From: Pseudomonadota bacterium
GTDB lineage: Bacteria; Myxococcota_A; Polyangia; Polyangiales; Polyangiaceae
NCBI GenBank assembly: GCA_023428245.1
Contig: JAEYYX010000029.1
Location: 1 to 17,213 of the forward strand
DNA length: 17,213 nt
Direction: 5' to 3'
Below, piece by piece: positions 6,546-16,658 of the stretch (positions are counted from its first letter, which is position 1; the number at the start of each line of letters is the position of its first letter). Both the position numbers and the translations under genes were made by a program. The notes under the pieces are model-generated. The model was not told the origin of the DNA. It was given only the letters and a program-made list of their open reading frames with translations, and made no database searches.

Positions 6546-7571
6546 TCAGCGACTCCTGTACTTCGCGAGTGCTTCGGCGAGCTCTCGCTCGACCGTCTGG
6601 ACCAGCTCGGGCGGCTCGACCACCCGCGCTCGCCCTCCCCACTCGAGGACCCAGCTCGTGACCGGGAGCAAGTTCCCGACGGTCATGGTCAGACGCACGC
6701 CGCCGCCCGGCAGAGGCTGGAGCTTTTGGGACGGGTGCACCCGGCGCATCTTCACGTACTCTGCAGCTGGCGCGTCGAAGTCGACGACGACGCGGTGTTC
6801 GACGTCGCTCTTGAACACGCCGAGCTCCCCTTGGAAGTACTCGTCGATGTTGAACCCAGGGGGAAGCTCAAAATGGTCCGTCACGCTGACCTCCGAGTCG
6901 CGCATGCGGTCGAGCACGAAGGTCCGGATCTCTCCTCGCTGCACGTGGTAGCCGACGCAGTAGATCGAGTCGCGATGAAGAACCATCGCGTAGGGGTGGA
7001 TCGTGATGCGCTCCTCCTTCGTCTTGCCTGAGGAGCGATACTTGACCCAAAGCGGCCTGAGATCGGCGACAGCTTGGAACAGATCATCGAGCTCTTCGGT
7101 GCGCTCGGAGTAGTTCTTGGGCGCGAAAGGAAGATATAGAAAGCGCTCCTCGAGACGAGCGTCCGCGCGTCCTGCGTTCGGGCCGCGCCCGGGTCGCCGC
7201 GAGAGCGCGAGCAGCTTCTCCGTCGCCATGTTGATCTCGTCGTAGAGCGAGCTCCCCGCCATCGGTTCGAAGAGGCGACGCGCCGCCAAGAAGGCGTAGG
7301 CTTGGGTACGCCGAAGCTCGACCTTCCTCGGGAGCTCCGAGCTCCGGATCCGCCAGAGCATCGGACCGCCGCCTCGCGTCGGGGCTCCCTCGAGATCAAA
7401 CTCACGCTCGATCTCTTTCATATACCTGCGCATGGTACGCACAGTGACGCCGAGCGCTTCCGCCATCTCGTAGAGCGTGATGCCCTTCGGGTGCCGCAGC
7501 ATCAGCTCGCGCAGGTGATCGATGCGACGATGTTGGGTGAACTTTCCTTTGGGACGCCCGACCTGGCTCAT
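6546..7571 (-). CDS. WYL-domain transcriptional regulator with N-terminal HTH
   Basis: This 341-residue protein has an N-terminal helix-turn-helix of the HTH_11/DeoR type at about 15-60 (RIDHLRELMLRHPKGITLYE, then MAEALGVTVRTMRRYMKEIE). A WYL domain follows around 165-235 (RPLWVKYRSS ... ITIHPYAMVLHRDSIYCVGY ... RTFVLDRM) and then the WCX-type C-terminal region. WYL proteins bind DNA and sense a ligand, often a nucleic acid or nucleotide-like molecule, through the WYL fold. The length is typical for the family. The ATG at 7571 is 60 bases from the divergent thymidine phosphorylase gene, so control of its own promoter and of that gene is plausible but unproven. No paired DNA-repair or defence gene is adjacent. 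Confidence 0.88.
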   Translation of the reverse strand: MSQVGRPKGKFTQHRRIDHLRELMLRHPKGITLYEMAEALGVTVRTMRRYMKEIEREFDLEGAPTRGGGPMLWRIRSSELPRKVELRRTQAYAFLAARRLFEPMAGSSLYDEINMATEKLLALSRRPGRGPNAGRADARLEERFLYLPFAPKNYSERTEELDDLFQAVADLRPLWVKYRSSGKTKEERITIHPYAMVLHRDSIYCVGYHVQRGEIRTFVLDRMRDSEVSVTDHFELPPGFNIDEYFQGELGVFKSDVEHRVVVDFDAPAAEYVKMRRVHPSQKLQPLPGGGVRLTMTVGNLLPVTSWVLEWGGRARVVEPPELVQTVERELAEALAKYRSR

Positions 7572-7631
7572 CAGCCCGAGACGATATCACTTCCTTCGGG
7601 CCCCTTGCACTTGGCCGGGTCCACAGCTCGA

Positions 7632-8999
7632 ATGGACCCTATCGTGCAAAAAGCGCCGAAGACGTCCCCCCTGCCCACCCCGGTCCAGCTCATCGAGAAG
7701 ACGCGCGACGGAATCGAGCTCGAAAAGGACGAAGTGCACGCCCTGGTCGGGGGGCTCCTCTCGGGTGAACTCGCCGACTACCAGATGAGCGCCTGGCTGA
7801 TGGCCGCCTATCTGAATGGTCTCTCCGACGCGGAGATGGCCGCTCTCACGGAGGCCATGCTCCACTCCGGGGAAATTCTCTCGATGAAGAGGGTGCGCGG
7901 CCCGAAGGTCGACAAGCATTCGACCGGCGGGGTCGGCGACAAGGTGAGCCTGCCGCTCGCTCCTCTCGTCGCCGCAGCGGGCCTCTTCGTCCCCATGATC
8001 TCGGGGCGCGGCCTCGGTCACACCGGCGGGACCTTGGACAAGCTCGAAGCCATCCCCGGCTATAACACTCAGCTCGACAAGGCTCAGTTCGAGAAGATCG
8101 TGAGTAAGGTCGGCTGCGCCATCATCGGTCAGACGCCGCGCATCGCGCCCGCTGACAAGAAGATCTACGCCCTACGCGACGTCACTGGCACTGTCGCCTG
8201 CCGCCAGCTCATCGTCGCCTCCATCCTCAGCAAAAAGCTCGCCGCAGGGCTCGATGGGCTCGTGCTCGACGTCAAAGTAGGCCGGGGCGCGTTCATGGTC
8301 GAAAAGAAGAGCGCCACGGCCCTCGCTCGCTCCCTCGTCGACACGTCGAGCGCCCTCGGAACTCCCGCAACGGCTCTGCTCACGAACATGGACACGCCCC
8401 TGGGCGTCACGATCGGCAACGCTCTCGAGGTGCGCGAGTCGATCGAGATCTTGAAGAACGAGGGCCCCGACGACTCGCGCGAACTCACCTTGCGACTCGG
8501 AGCCGAAATGCTCCTGATGGCAGCGCTCGCCCCGAGCCGCGCCGCCGCCGATAAGAAGCTCCGTCAGCTCCTGGCTTCCGGGCACGCCCTGGAGCGCTTC
8601 GCGCGCATGATCGAGGCCCAGGGAGGCGATCCGCGCATCATCGACAAACCGAACCTCTTGCCGCAAGCGCCGCACCGCACCGTCCTTTTCGCCGAACAGA
8701 AAGGCTACGTCGTCGACATCGAACCACGCGGGCTCGCCGAAGCGGCGCTCCGCCTCGGCGCAGGACGCCTGCGCGCGGAAGATCGCGTGGAGCCGAGCGT
8801 AGGACTCGAGCTCTTGGTCCGCCCGGGCGACGAAGTCGAAAAAGGCACTCCCCTCGCGCGCATCCACGCCCGGAGCGCAAGCGCCGCCCGTGCTCAATCT
8901 GAGCTCGTCCGGCGCTCCTTTTCAATCAATCGTCGCCCTCCTCAAAGCATCACGCCGCTCATCCTCGGCGCCATCACCGGCAAAGGACGCGCTTCGTGA
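7632..8999 (+). CDS. deoA: Thymidine/pyrimidine-nucleoside phosphorylase
   Basis: The enzyme splits thymidine (and in some members uridine or deoxyuridine) with phosphate into the free base and (deoxy)ribose-1-phosphate, in cytoplasmic pyrimidine salvage. The 455-residue product is close to the usual 430-440, with a slightly longer N terminus. It carries the family phosphate-binding signature KHSTGGVGDK (95-104) and the motif SGRGLGHTGGTLDKLEAIPG (124-143). It also has the conserved ALRDVTGTV segment and a C-terminal biotinyl-like barrel domain ending in VRPGDEVEKGTPLARI. The ATG at 7632 is the first in-frame ATG outside the divergent WYL gene; no strong Shine-Dalgarno site is visible. The stop overlaps the GTG start of the next gene (GTGA). 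The sequence looks closer to B. subtilis-type Pdp than to E. coli DeoA, so substrate range is open. Confidence 0.93.
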   Translation: MDPIVQKAPKTSPLPTPVQLIEKTRDGIELEKDEVHALVGGLLSGELADYQMSAWLMAAYLNGLSDAEMAALTEAMLHSGEILSMKRVRGPKVDKHSTGGVGDKVSLPLAPLVAAAGLFVPMISGRGLGHTGGTLDKLEAIPGYNTQLDKAQFEKIVSKVGCAIIGQTPRIAPADKKIYALRDVTGTVACRQLIVASILSKKLAAGLDGLVLDVKVGRGAFMVEKKSATALARSLVDTSSALGTPATALLTNMDTPLGVTIGNALEVRESIEILKNEGPDDSRELTLRLGAEMLLMAALAPSRAAADKKLRQLLASGHALERFARMIEAQGGDPRIIDKPNLLPQAPHRTVLFAEQKGYVVDIEPRGLAEAALRLGAGRLRAEDRVEPSVGLELLVRPGDEVEKGTPLARIHARSASAARAQSELVRRSFSINRRPPQSITPLILGAITGKGRAS

Positions 9000-9309
9000 G
9001 CGAAGCCGAGCACCTCGATTGCCTCGCATGTGGCGCCTGCTGTCGCACGGGACACGACGGGCGTATCCTGATTCCGCCGGAAGACCTCGTCTATTGGAAA
9101 AGGATCGGTCGACCGGACATCGCTGAGCGCATCCAACCGGGCCACTTTGGGCTCGACGCCTTCGCGACGCACCAAGACGGAAGCTGCGTCTGGCTCGGCA
9201 CGGAAGCTTCTCCAAACGCCTGTCAGATCTACGAGACCCGGGGCACCACCTGCCGCGAATTCGAAGCAGGAAGTCCCCAGTGTCTCGAGTTTCGCCGGGA
9301 CTTCGGAGT

Positions 9310-9325
<16 letters not shown>
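8996..9325 (+). CDS. YkgJ-family cysteine-cluster protein (putative metal-binding)
   Basis: This 109-residue protein has eight cysteines in the YkgJ/UPF0153 pattern: CxxCxxCC at the N terminus (C9, C12, C15, C16), then C64, C76, C86 and C96, with the typical CQIYETRGTTCREF segment. Family members are predicted to bind zinc or an iron-sulfur cluster; their function is not established. It starts at GTG 8996, overlapping the phosphorylase stop by four bases, so the two are translationally coupled. Its 3' end runs 16 bases into the end of the convergent metG gene. Confidence 0.88.
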
Positions 9326-11352
<2,027 letters not shown>

Positions 11353-11376
11353 GCGCGGGGCCGAGGTTATGCGGCT

Positions 11377-11406
11377 CCAGGCGGCCTGGCAAAAGCGGCC
11401 TTTTGC
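11377..11406. promoter_or_regulatory. Two adjoining inverted repeats in the divergent metG/SDR gap
   Basis: CCAGG-CGG-CCTGG (11377-11389) is followed at once by GCAAAAG-CGGC-CTTTTGC (11389-11406), sharing one base. They lie between the divergent starts of metG and the dehydrogenase gene and could act as operators or as hairpins in the leaders. The symmetry is direct; the role is unknown. Confidence 0.4.
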
Positions 11407-11438
11407 TCGGCATCGCCGGGCGCGATATGAGGCGCGCC

Positions 11439-12287
11439 ATGCCGCTCTTGGAAGGAAAACTCGCGCTCATTACCGGTGGAGCGCGCGGGATCGGTCTCGC
11501 TGTCGCAAAGGCCATGGGCGAAAGCGGAGCTCGCCTGATCCTGGTGGACAGTGGCTGTGAGCGCGACGGCTCGAACCCTGACCCGAATGTCGTCGAACAG
11601 AGCGCCCAGGGCCTAAGGGAACTCGGTTTTTCCGTCGAAACGCGGGCCTTCGATGTCGCCGACGAAGAGCGCGTCGAAGCTCTCTTTCGTGACCTCGAAG
11701 CGAGCGGCCAGGTTCCAGACATCTTGGTGAACGCTGCCGGCATCATCCGCGATCGGGCCCTCTTGAACCTCGGTGCGGCCGATTTCGACGCCGTGCTGAG
11801 GACCCATGTGCGGGGCACCTTCCTCTTCATTCAAGCCTTCGCCTCTCTGCTTCGGACGCAAAAACGCGGCGGATCGATCTTGAACATGACGAGCGTGGCG
11901 GGCCTGCTCGGCAACGTCCAACAAGCGAACGAGTCTGCGGCCAAGGCGGCCATCTATGGCTTGACGCGCACGGCCTCGATTGAACTTCAGAAGTACGGAA
12001 TCACCGTGAACGCCCTCGCGGCCATCGCGCGCACTCGCCTCACTGAGGACCTCCCGATGTTCGAGAAGCTCTCAGGGACGATGGAACCCGAGCATGTCGC
12101 ACCCGCGGCCCTCTACCTGACGAGCCACCTCTCGGACGGCCTGAGCGGGACCGTGCTCTCCGTGGCGGGCGGCAGGATCGCTCGGATCGGGCTCGTCGAG
12201 AGCACCGGACGCACCAAACACGAGGACGGCGGTCTTTGGACTCCCGAGGAAATCCGCGATCATTTTGAGGGGATATCCAAGATTTGA
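11439..12287 (+). CDS. Short-chain dehydrogenase/reductase-like protein lacking the catalytic tyrosine
   Basis: This 282-residue protein has a Rossmann fold with TGGARGIG at 12-19 and NAAG at 98-101. The catalytic region aligns as S152, then 13 residues on position 165, then K169. Position 165 should be the catalytic tyrosine of the YxxxK motif but is glutamate (codon GAG at 11931-11933). The sequence otherwise resembles acyl-CoA-type 17-beta-hydroxysteroid dehydrogenase/MaoC-linked SDRs, including the NALAAIARTRLTE stretch and a C-terminal WTPEEIRDHF tail. It may be inactive, have changed chemistry, or bind a nucleotide as a regulator. The ATG at 11439 was chosen for the GAGG six bases upstream and because the fold begins nearby; ATG 11427 and TTG 11403 are alternatives, the last lying inside an inverted repeat. 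Confidence 0.88.
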   Translation: MPLLEGKLALITGGARGIGLAVAKAMGESGARLILVDSGCERDGSNPDPNVVEQSAQGLRELGFSVETRAFDVADEERVEALFRDLEASGQVPDILVNAAGIIRDRALLNLGAADFDAVLRTHVRGTFLFIQAFASLLRTQKRGGSILNMTSVAGLLGNVQQANESAAKAAIYGLTRTASIELQKYGITVNALAAIARTRLTEDLPMFEKLSGTMEPEHVAPAALYLTSHLSDGLSGTVLSVAGGRIARIGLVESTGRTKHEDGGLWTPEEIRDHFEGISKI

Positions 12288-12370
12288 CCTTCCTCCGGCC
12301 CCCCGGGCGCCCGCCCGCGCGCCAAGTGTGCACCCGGGACCCGCTTTGATAGGCTGAACGCGCGGCTCCT

Positions 12371-14053
12371 ATGAAACGCGAGCACACCATCCCGCTGTTC
12401 CTCTGGATAGCACTCGCGCTGTGCGTCCACGCGATCACGGGTGGCGGCGCTGACCGCGTCTCCGAGATGTTCGCTGAGCGGCTCGACGTGCGCGATTTCG
12501 CTCGGGATGCCCGTGGCCTCGCGCGACGTGTAGCACCCGACCTCTCGATCGACATCGAGACCTCTCTTCCCGAAGACGACGCCCTATCAGAAGACGAGCC
12601 GGAGACGAAGCAGGCCGAAGAGTCGGAGACTGAAAAGAACCCGGAAGCCATCGCCCTCAAGGAGCCCGAGCCTAAACCCGAACCCGAGAAGAAGGCGCCC
12701 GAGCCGCCGAAACCTCCCGAAGCTGAAAAGAAGAAAGAGATTCAGCTCACAGAGAAGAAGCCGGTCCCCGCGGAGCCTCCGAAGGTCGAACCACCTCCGG
12801 TCATCGTCCCCGATCGCCGCATCGCCGTGAAACAACACGTCGACAAGCCGGAGCAGGAGGACAATCCGAACGCGCGCTTTGCGGCCGAAGAGGCCAATCG
12901 CGTCGAGAAGGAGACTCAGGCGCGCATCACCGCCCGCGATCAGAACGAAAAAATCCCCGATCCTGGCAAAGGACCAAGCGTCGCTCCAGGCGACCCGGGG
13001 AACTCAGAGGAGAGTCGCGTCGCCGAATCGGAAGACCGCAAAGGAGAAAAGGAAGCCACTGATTCTGCTCAAGCGAGTCGCCCGGCGCAGAGTGCCGCCG
13101 CTGCCCCTGAACGAGCCCCGGGTACGCGCACCCCGGAGCGAGAGCGCGAAGCGAAAGCACGCGCGGCGAGCGAGGCCGAGAAGGCTCAATCCGACGCTCC
13201 AGAAGTCGCGAGCTCCGACGCCGGAAGGGACTCCGTCGACATGAGGCGGCAGGCCCGCGCCGGCAAACAAGGCCAGAAGGAGCTTCCGAGCTTGAAGCCG
13301 AGAAAGGCGACCGATCTCTTAGGACTCGGCTCGGAGGCGCGCACCTCCCGCGGCATCAACTTAAACCTCACCCCCGCGCTCGCGAACTCCATCGTCGGCG
13401 CCGACAATCTCGCAAAGCTCTCGAAGACCCAGTCCGAGAAGCGACTCAGCCAGCATCGCGGCCCCTGGAAATCTCTCGGGCTCGAGCGCTGGCGCGCCTC
13501 GATCGAAAACTACGTCCCCGTAGTCCAGCCAGGCAATCAGACGGCACTCAACACGGCGCGTGTACCTTTCGCGAACTATCTCCACGAGATCCATAACAAG
13601 CTTCACCCGATCTTCGCCGACACCTTCCTGGTTCATCTCTCGTCGCTTCCCGCGAATCATCCCCTGAACAACATGGACATGAGCACGCACCTCGAGATCG
13701 CTCTGAACCGCGAGGATGGGAGCGTCGTGCGCATGGGTATCACTAAGACAAGTGGCGTCACCATGTTCGACGTCGGCGCTCTCGACTCGGTGAAGCGTGC
13801 CTCCCCGTTCGGAAAACCGCCTGGGATGATCGTGTCGAGCGACGGCAACGTGTACTTCCATTGGGAGTTCCACCGCCGCCCGGAGTTCGCCTGCTCGACC
13901 TTCTACGCGCGCCCCTTCTTGCTCAACATTCCGCAGCCCGACGCGCCCCCAGGTCCAACGCCGGGTCCGACGCCGAGCCCGAGCGCACCCGTCGCTCCGG
14001 ATGAAAAACACACCCTCTTCCCTGAGCTCAGTCCTTCGAGACCCCGTGGCTGA
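12371..14053 (+). CDS. TonB-like energy-transducing envelope protein with long charged spacer
   Basis: The 560-residue protein has one N-terminal membrane helix (about 7-26). A long low-complexity Pro/Glu/Lys/Ala-rich spacer follows (about 65-320, including repeats such as EPEPKPEPEKKAPEPPKPPE), then a TonB-C-like domain at about 395-505. The domain has the pattern of an N-terminal helix (FANYLHEIHNKLHP), a strand (THLEIALNREDGSVVRMGIT), the segment FDVGALDSVKRASPF and a final strand. In the family such proteins span the periplasm and pass inner-membrane energy to outer-membrane transporters, or act like TolA. A C-terminal Pro-rich extension with PGPTPGPTPSPS follows the domain, which is unusual. 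No exbB/exbD genes are in the window. No clear Shine-Dalgarno site precedes the ATG. Its 3' end overlaps the following membrane-protein gene. Confidence 0.78.
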   Translation: MKREHTIPLFLWIALALCVHAITGGGADRVSEMFAERLDVRDFARDARGLARRVAPDLSIDIETSLPEDDALSEDEPETKQAEESETEKNPEAIALKEPEPKPEPEKKAPEPPKPPEAEKKKEIQLTEKKPVPAEPPKVEPPPVIVPDRRIAVKQHVDKPEQEDNPNARFAAEEANRVEKETQARITARDQNEKIPDPGKGPSVAPGDPGNSEESRVAESEDRKGEKEATDSAQASRPAQSAAAAPERAPGTRTPEREREAKARAASEAEKAQSDAPEVASSDAGRDSVDMRRQARAGKQGQKELPSLKPRKATDLLGLGSEARTSRGINLNLTPALANSIVGADNLAKLSKTQSEKRLSQHRGPWKSLGLERWRASIENYVPVVQPGNQTALNTARVPFANYLHEIHNKLHPIFADTFLVHLSSLPANHPLNNMDMSTHLEIALNREDGSVVRMGITKTSGVTMFDVGALDSVKRASPFGKPPGMIVSSDGNVYFHWEFHRRPEFACSTFYARPFLLNIPQPDAPPGPTPGPTPSPSAPVAPDEKHTLFPELSPSRPRG

Positions 14054-14996
14054 GACTCCCGTCCCCGGCTCTTCGGGAGCACCCCGAACGACGCTTTTCG
14101 AGGTCAATCCCCTGCTTCGATCCTCCGGGATCTACCGAGCCTGGACGATCGCTCTCGCCCTCAGCCTGACGTTCTCCCTCGGCGTCCGCCCCGCGCTCCG
14201 AGGCACCTATGTCGGCATCGAACAGTGGATCGACCGCGCCGACACGGTCGCGAGTTTCCTCGGTCAGTCGGCGGCGCTCGGAGGGGCGATGCTGCTCTTG
14301 CGGTTCCTGGTGCTCGAGCTGCCCCGCAGAGGACCATGGCACTTGGGCGGACTCGCTGGACTGCTCGCGACAGTCCCCCTGATCGCGGTGCTGAGCGCCA
14401 CCCGCGGCATCTTGGGCTCGCGGCTAGCTCTGTTGAACACGCTTGTCGTGATCTTTCTCGCCGTGGCGATCGCTGTCGGGCGGCTCCTCCGTCGTGACCG
14501 GCTTGCCCTTGTTCCCGCGCTGTTCGCCTTCGCTCTCACCGGCAAATTTTTCGCGCTCTTGGTGCCGGGACTGCCCAGCGGGAAGTGGATCACAGGGCTC
14601 TGTCTGCTCGTCGCGCTCGTCTGCGCAACCTCGGGTCTCAAGCTCAGAAAAGAAGACAAAAGCCTCGCACTGGTCCCCGTCATCAGCGCTGATTTCGCCG
14701 CACGGCTCTGCCGCGGCACGCTCGATCCCGTCTTTTCGGCGCTGCTCCAGAACCCGACCCTACTCTCGGCGGTTTGGGGTCTGCTTCCTCTCACCATCAT
14801 CTTCCACCTTCGTGGCAAACATGCCGGGAATGTAGCGGCCCCTCTCTTCGTTCTCTCTCTGATCTCACCCATCACGCCCCTGAGCCTTCTCGCCGCAACC
14901 ATTGCGCTTTTGTTCCTGCTACCCGAAACGCCGACCTTCGAACCTGTTTCCGTGGTCGAGCCCCGGACTTCGGAGGAGTCCAGAGCGCCCCTCTAG
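14001..14996 (+). CDS. Multi-spanning membrane protein of unknown function
   Basis: I do not recognise this family. The 331-residue product is strongly hydrophobic, with about eight predicted membrane helices (roughly 47-63, 83-105, 115-133, 141-161, 168-190, 196-211, 253-270 and 279-307) and short arginine-rich loops. A Ser/Pro-rich N terminus and an acidic C-terminal tail flank them. The ATG at 14001 overlaps the TonB-like gene by 53 bases; an in-frame GTG at 14046 would overlap its stop by only eight bases and is equally plausible. The overlap implies co-transcription, and probably a joint envelope role, with the TonB-like protein. No enzyme motif is visible. Confidence 0.75.
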   Translation: MKNTPSSLSSVLRDPVAETPVPGSSGAPRTTLFEVNPLLRSSGIYRAWTIALALSLTFSLGVRPALRGTYVGIEQWIDRADTVASFLGQSAALGGAMLLLRFLVLELPRRGPWHLGGLAGLLATVPLIAVLSATRGILGSRLALLNTLVVIFLAVAIAVGRLLRRDRLALVPALFAFALTGKFFALLVPGLPSGKWITGLCLLVALVCATSGLKLRKEDKSLALVPVISADFAARLCRGTLDPVFSALLQNPTLLSAVWGLLPLTIIFHLRGKHAGNVAAPLFVLSLISPITPLSLLAATIALLFLLPETPTFEPVSVVEPRTSEESRAPL

Positions 14997-15107
14997 CCCC
15001 CAGTACAAATCGACAGCTCGAGCACGAAAATCATCCCGTTCTCCACAAGGAAAGCGTCCGAGTCCGTGCTAGGGGACTCGCCGAACCGACCGCCCCTCTC
15101 CCCTCCT

Positions 15108-15557
15108 GTGACTCACGGTAACGTCGCCCTGATTCTAGAAGATGACCCGCTGGTCCGACGAGCGCTCGTGCGCGGTCTGTTGGGAATGGGATATGTTTGT
15201 CAGACGGCGAGCTCACTCGTTGAAGCGAAGTCGGTAGCGGAGGAGCTCGCGCTCGCCATCGTCGACATCGATCTGCCCGATGGTTCCGGGCTCGCCTGGG
15301 CGGAGCTCTCGGCCGAAAGAAATCCGATGACGACGCGTATCTTCTTCTCCGCGACGGAAGACACCGAGGTCATTCGGAAAGCAAGCGCCCTCGGCGATTT
15401 CATTCCCAAGGCGGATGGCGTCGGTGCCGTGCTCGCCCGAGCTCAGGTGCTCCTCGGTCGCCCTTCGAGCAGCGTCCCGGCTCCCCCGATCTCTGCGCCC
15501 CGCGCCGCGGGTGCCCCCCTCGCCCCAGAAGAGCGCAAGGCGCTCGGCGGCGATTGA
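15108..15557 (+). CDS. Single-domain response regulator (CheY-like receiver)
   Basis: The product is a receiver domain with the acidic triad EDD directly after the first strand (VALILEDD), the phospho-acceptor aspartate in AIVDIDLPDGSG, the serine of FFSAT and the conserved lysine of FIPKADG. All residues needed for phosphorylation are present. There is no output domain, only a Pro/Ala-rich tail of about 30 residues. The start is uncertain: GTG at 15108 begins close to the first strand, while GTG at 15066 adds 14 Pro-rich residues; no ATG is available and no Shine-Dalgarno site is clear. No histidine kinase is nearby, so it is an orphan in this window, possibly acting by protein-protein contact. 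Confidence 0.8.
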   Translation: MTHGNVALILEDDPLVRRALVRGLLGMGYVCQTASSLVEAKSVAEELALAIVDIDLPDGSGLAWAELSAERNPMTTRIFFSATEDTEVIRKASALGDFIPKADGVGAVLARAQVLLGRPSSSVPAPPISAPRAAGAPLAPEERKALGGD

Positions 15558-15602
15558 AGCCCGGCGGCCCGTTCCGGTACCCTTCGCCCGACCGAGGCTC
15601 GC

Positions 15603-15671
15603 GTTCCCTCGCCTTCGCCGCTCACCCTCTCAAAGCCGGCGAGCGGCTCGAGTCGAGCGAAGGAAGGGAAC
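15603..15671. repeat. Long interrupted inverted repeat in convergent gap
   Basis: Outer arms GTTCCCT/AGGGAAC pair, followed after a small internal loop by CCTTCG/CGAAGG. CCGCTC/GAGCGG then pairs after an 11-base one-sided insert CTCGAGTCGAG that is itself self-complementary. The result is a branched or bulged hairpin of about 19 pairs between the response regulator and ctaB, which converge here. It has no T tract. It may be a bidirectional terminator, a REP-like element or a structured RNA end. Confidence 0.5.
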
Positions 15672-15732
15672 AGCACGCGCGCCCGTACTCGTCAGGTTGG
15701 GCTGGGGAGCGCGGAGGCCGACCGCCTCGAGC

Positions 15733-16638
15733 TCAGAAGATCAAAGTGATCATGAGCGCCGCCATCACAATGACGAGCTCGGGCATCGAGAAGAAGAACA
15801 GCTTGCGCGCCGTTCGGTCATCGAAATCGCCTCGAAGCCCGCGCGCTGTGGCGCAAAGGAACGCGACGCTCGTGAGACCCGCGACGATGGCGTAGACGAG
15901 TCCCGCCCCATTGAGCCAAACAGGCAGCAACGAAACCGCCACAAAAAGCGCGGAAAATGCGACGAGCAGGCGCGAAGCGTGAGCCCGGCCGCGGACGACA
16001 GGAAGCACCCGGAGCCCGGCGCGGGCGTACTCTTCCTCACGAAAGAGTGTGATCGTGATGAAATGGGGAAGCTGCCAAACGAAGAGGATGAGGAAGAGGC
16101 TCAGCGCTCGCGCGTCGAGCTCCCCTTGATTCCCCGCGTAGCCGATCACCGGCGGCAGCGCTCCCGGCACTGCACCGACGTAGAGAGCGACAGGCCCGAC
16201 GCGCTTGAGAGGCGTGTAGACGAGCACGTAAAGCAGAAGCGAGAGAGCTGCGAGGCCGAACGCGAGAATGGTCGTGAAGTGCGCGAGGCAAACCAGCCCC
16301 GCGAGCGCGATCCCGACGCCGAAGGCGAGCGCCTCGTCTGGGGAGATGCGACCTTCTGGGAGAGGACGGCCGCGGGTGCGCGTCATGAGCGCGTCGCTGT
16401 CCCGCTCGAGGAACATGTTCAGGGCATTCGCCCCAGCCACCACCAAGGCGGTCCCCACGATGAGCGGTACGAAACGGCCCCAGGTCACCGGTGTCGGTGC
16501 CGTGAGGGCTCCGAGAGCTGTCGTGATCGAAACAAAACGCGTGATGCCGGGCTTCGAGAGCTCCACGAGCGCTCGCCAAAGCTCGCCCCGCTCACCGGGC
16601 GATACCCGATCCGGGGTCGTGGCCGTCACTCCGCGCAT
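15733..16638 (-). CDS. ctaB: Protoheme IX farnesyltransferase (heme O synthase)
   Basis: This integral membrane UbiA-family prenyltransferase adds a farnesyl group to heme b to make heme O, a precursor of cytochrome oxidase hemes. The 301-residue length is normal. The prenyl-diphosphate/Mg site is NMFLERDSDALMTRTRGRP from N74 (N-x3-E-x3-D, with E78 where many members have D), and YTPLKR and VGAVPGALPPVIGY mark the second conserved loop. About nine hydrophobic helices follow the usual pattern. The ATG at 16638 lies 20 bases after the tatA stop, so the two form an operon. No oxidase subunit genes are in the window. Confidence 0.95.
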   Translation of the reverse strand: MRGVTATTPDRVSPGERGELWRALVELSKPGITRFVSITTALGALTAPTPVTWGRFVPLIVGTALVVAGANALNMFLERDSDALMTRTRGRPLPEGRISPDEALAFGVGIALAGLVCLAHFTTILAFGLAALSLLLYVLVYTPLKRVGPVALYVGAVPGALPPVIGYAGNQGELDARALSLFLILFVWQLPHFITITLFREEEYARAGLRVLPVVRGRAHASRLLVAFSALFVAVSLLPVWLNGAGLVYAIVAGLTSVAFLCATARGLRGDFDDRTARKLFFFSMPELVIVMAALMITLIF

Positions 16639-16658
16639 GGTCCGAGAGCCCCGCGCTC

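Noticed and set aside
13951..14000. DNA repeat from the PGPT-coding stretch
   Set aside because: The repetition is short and explained by the proline-rich tail of the TonB-like protein.
13361..14107. Minus-strand open frame of 248 codons
   Set aside because: It is antisense to the TonB-like gene, whose sense frame has clear domain structure; no motif is visible in the antisense product.
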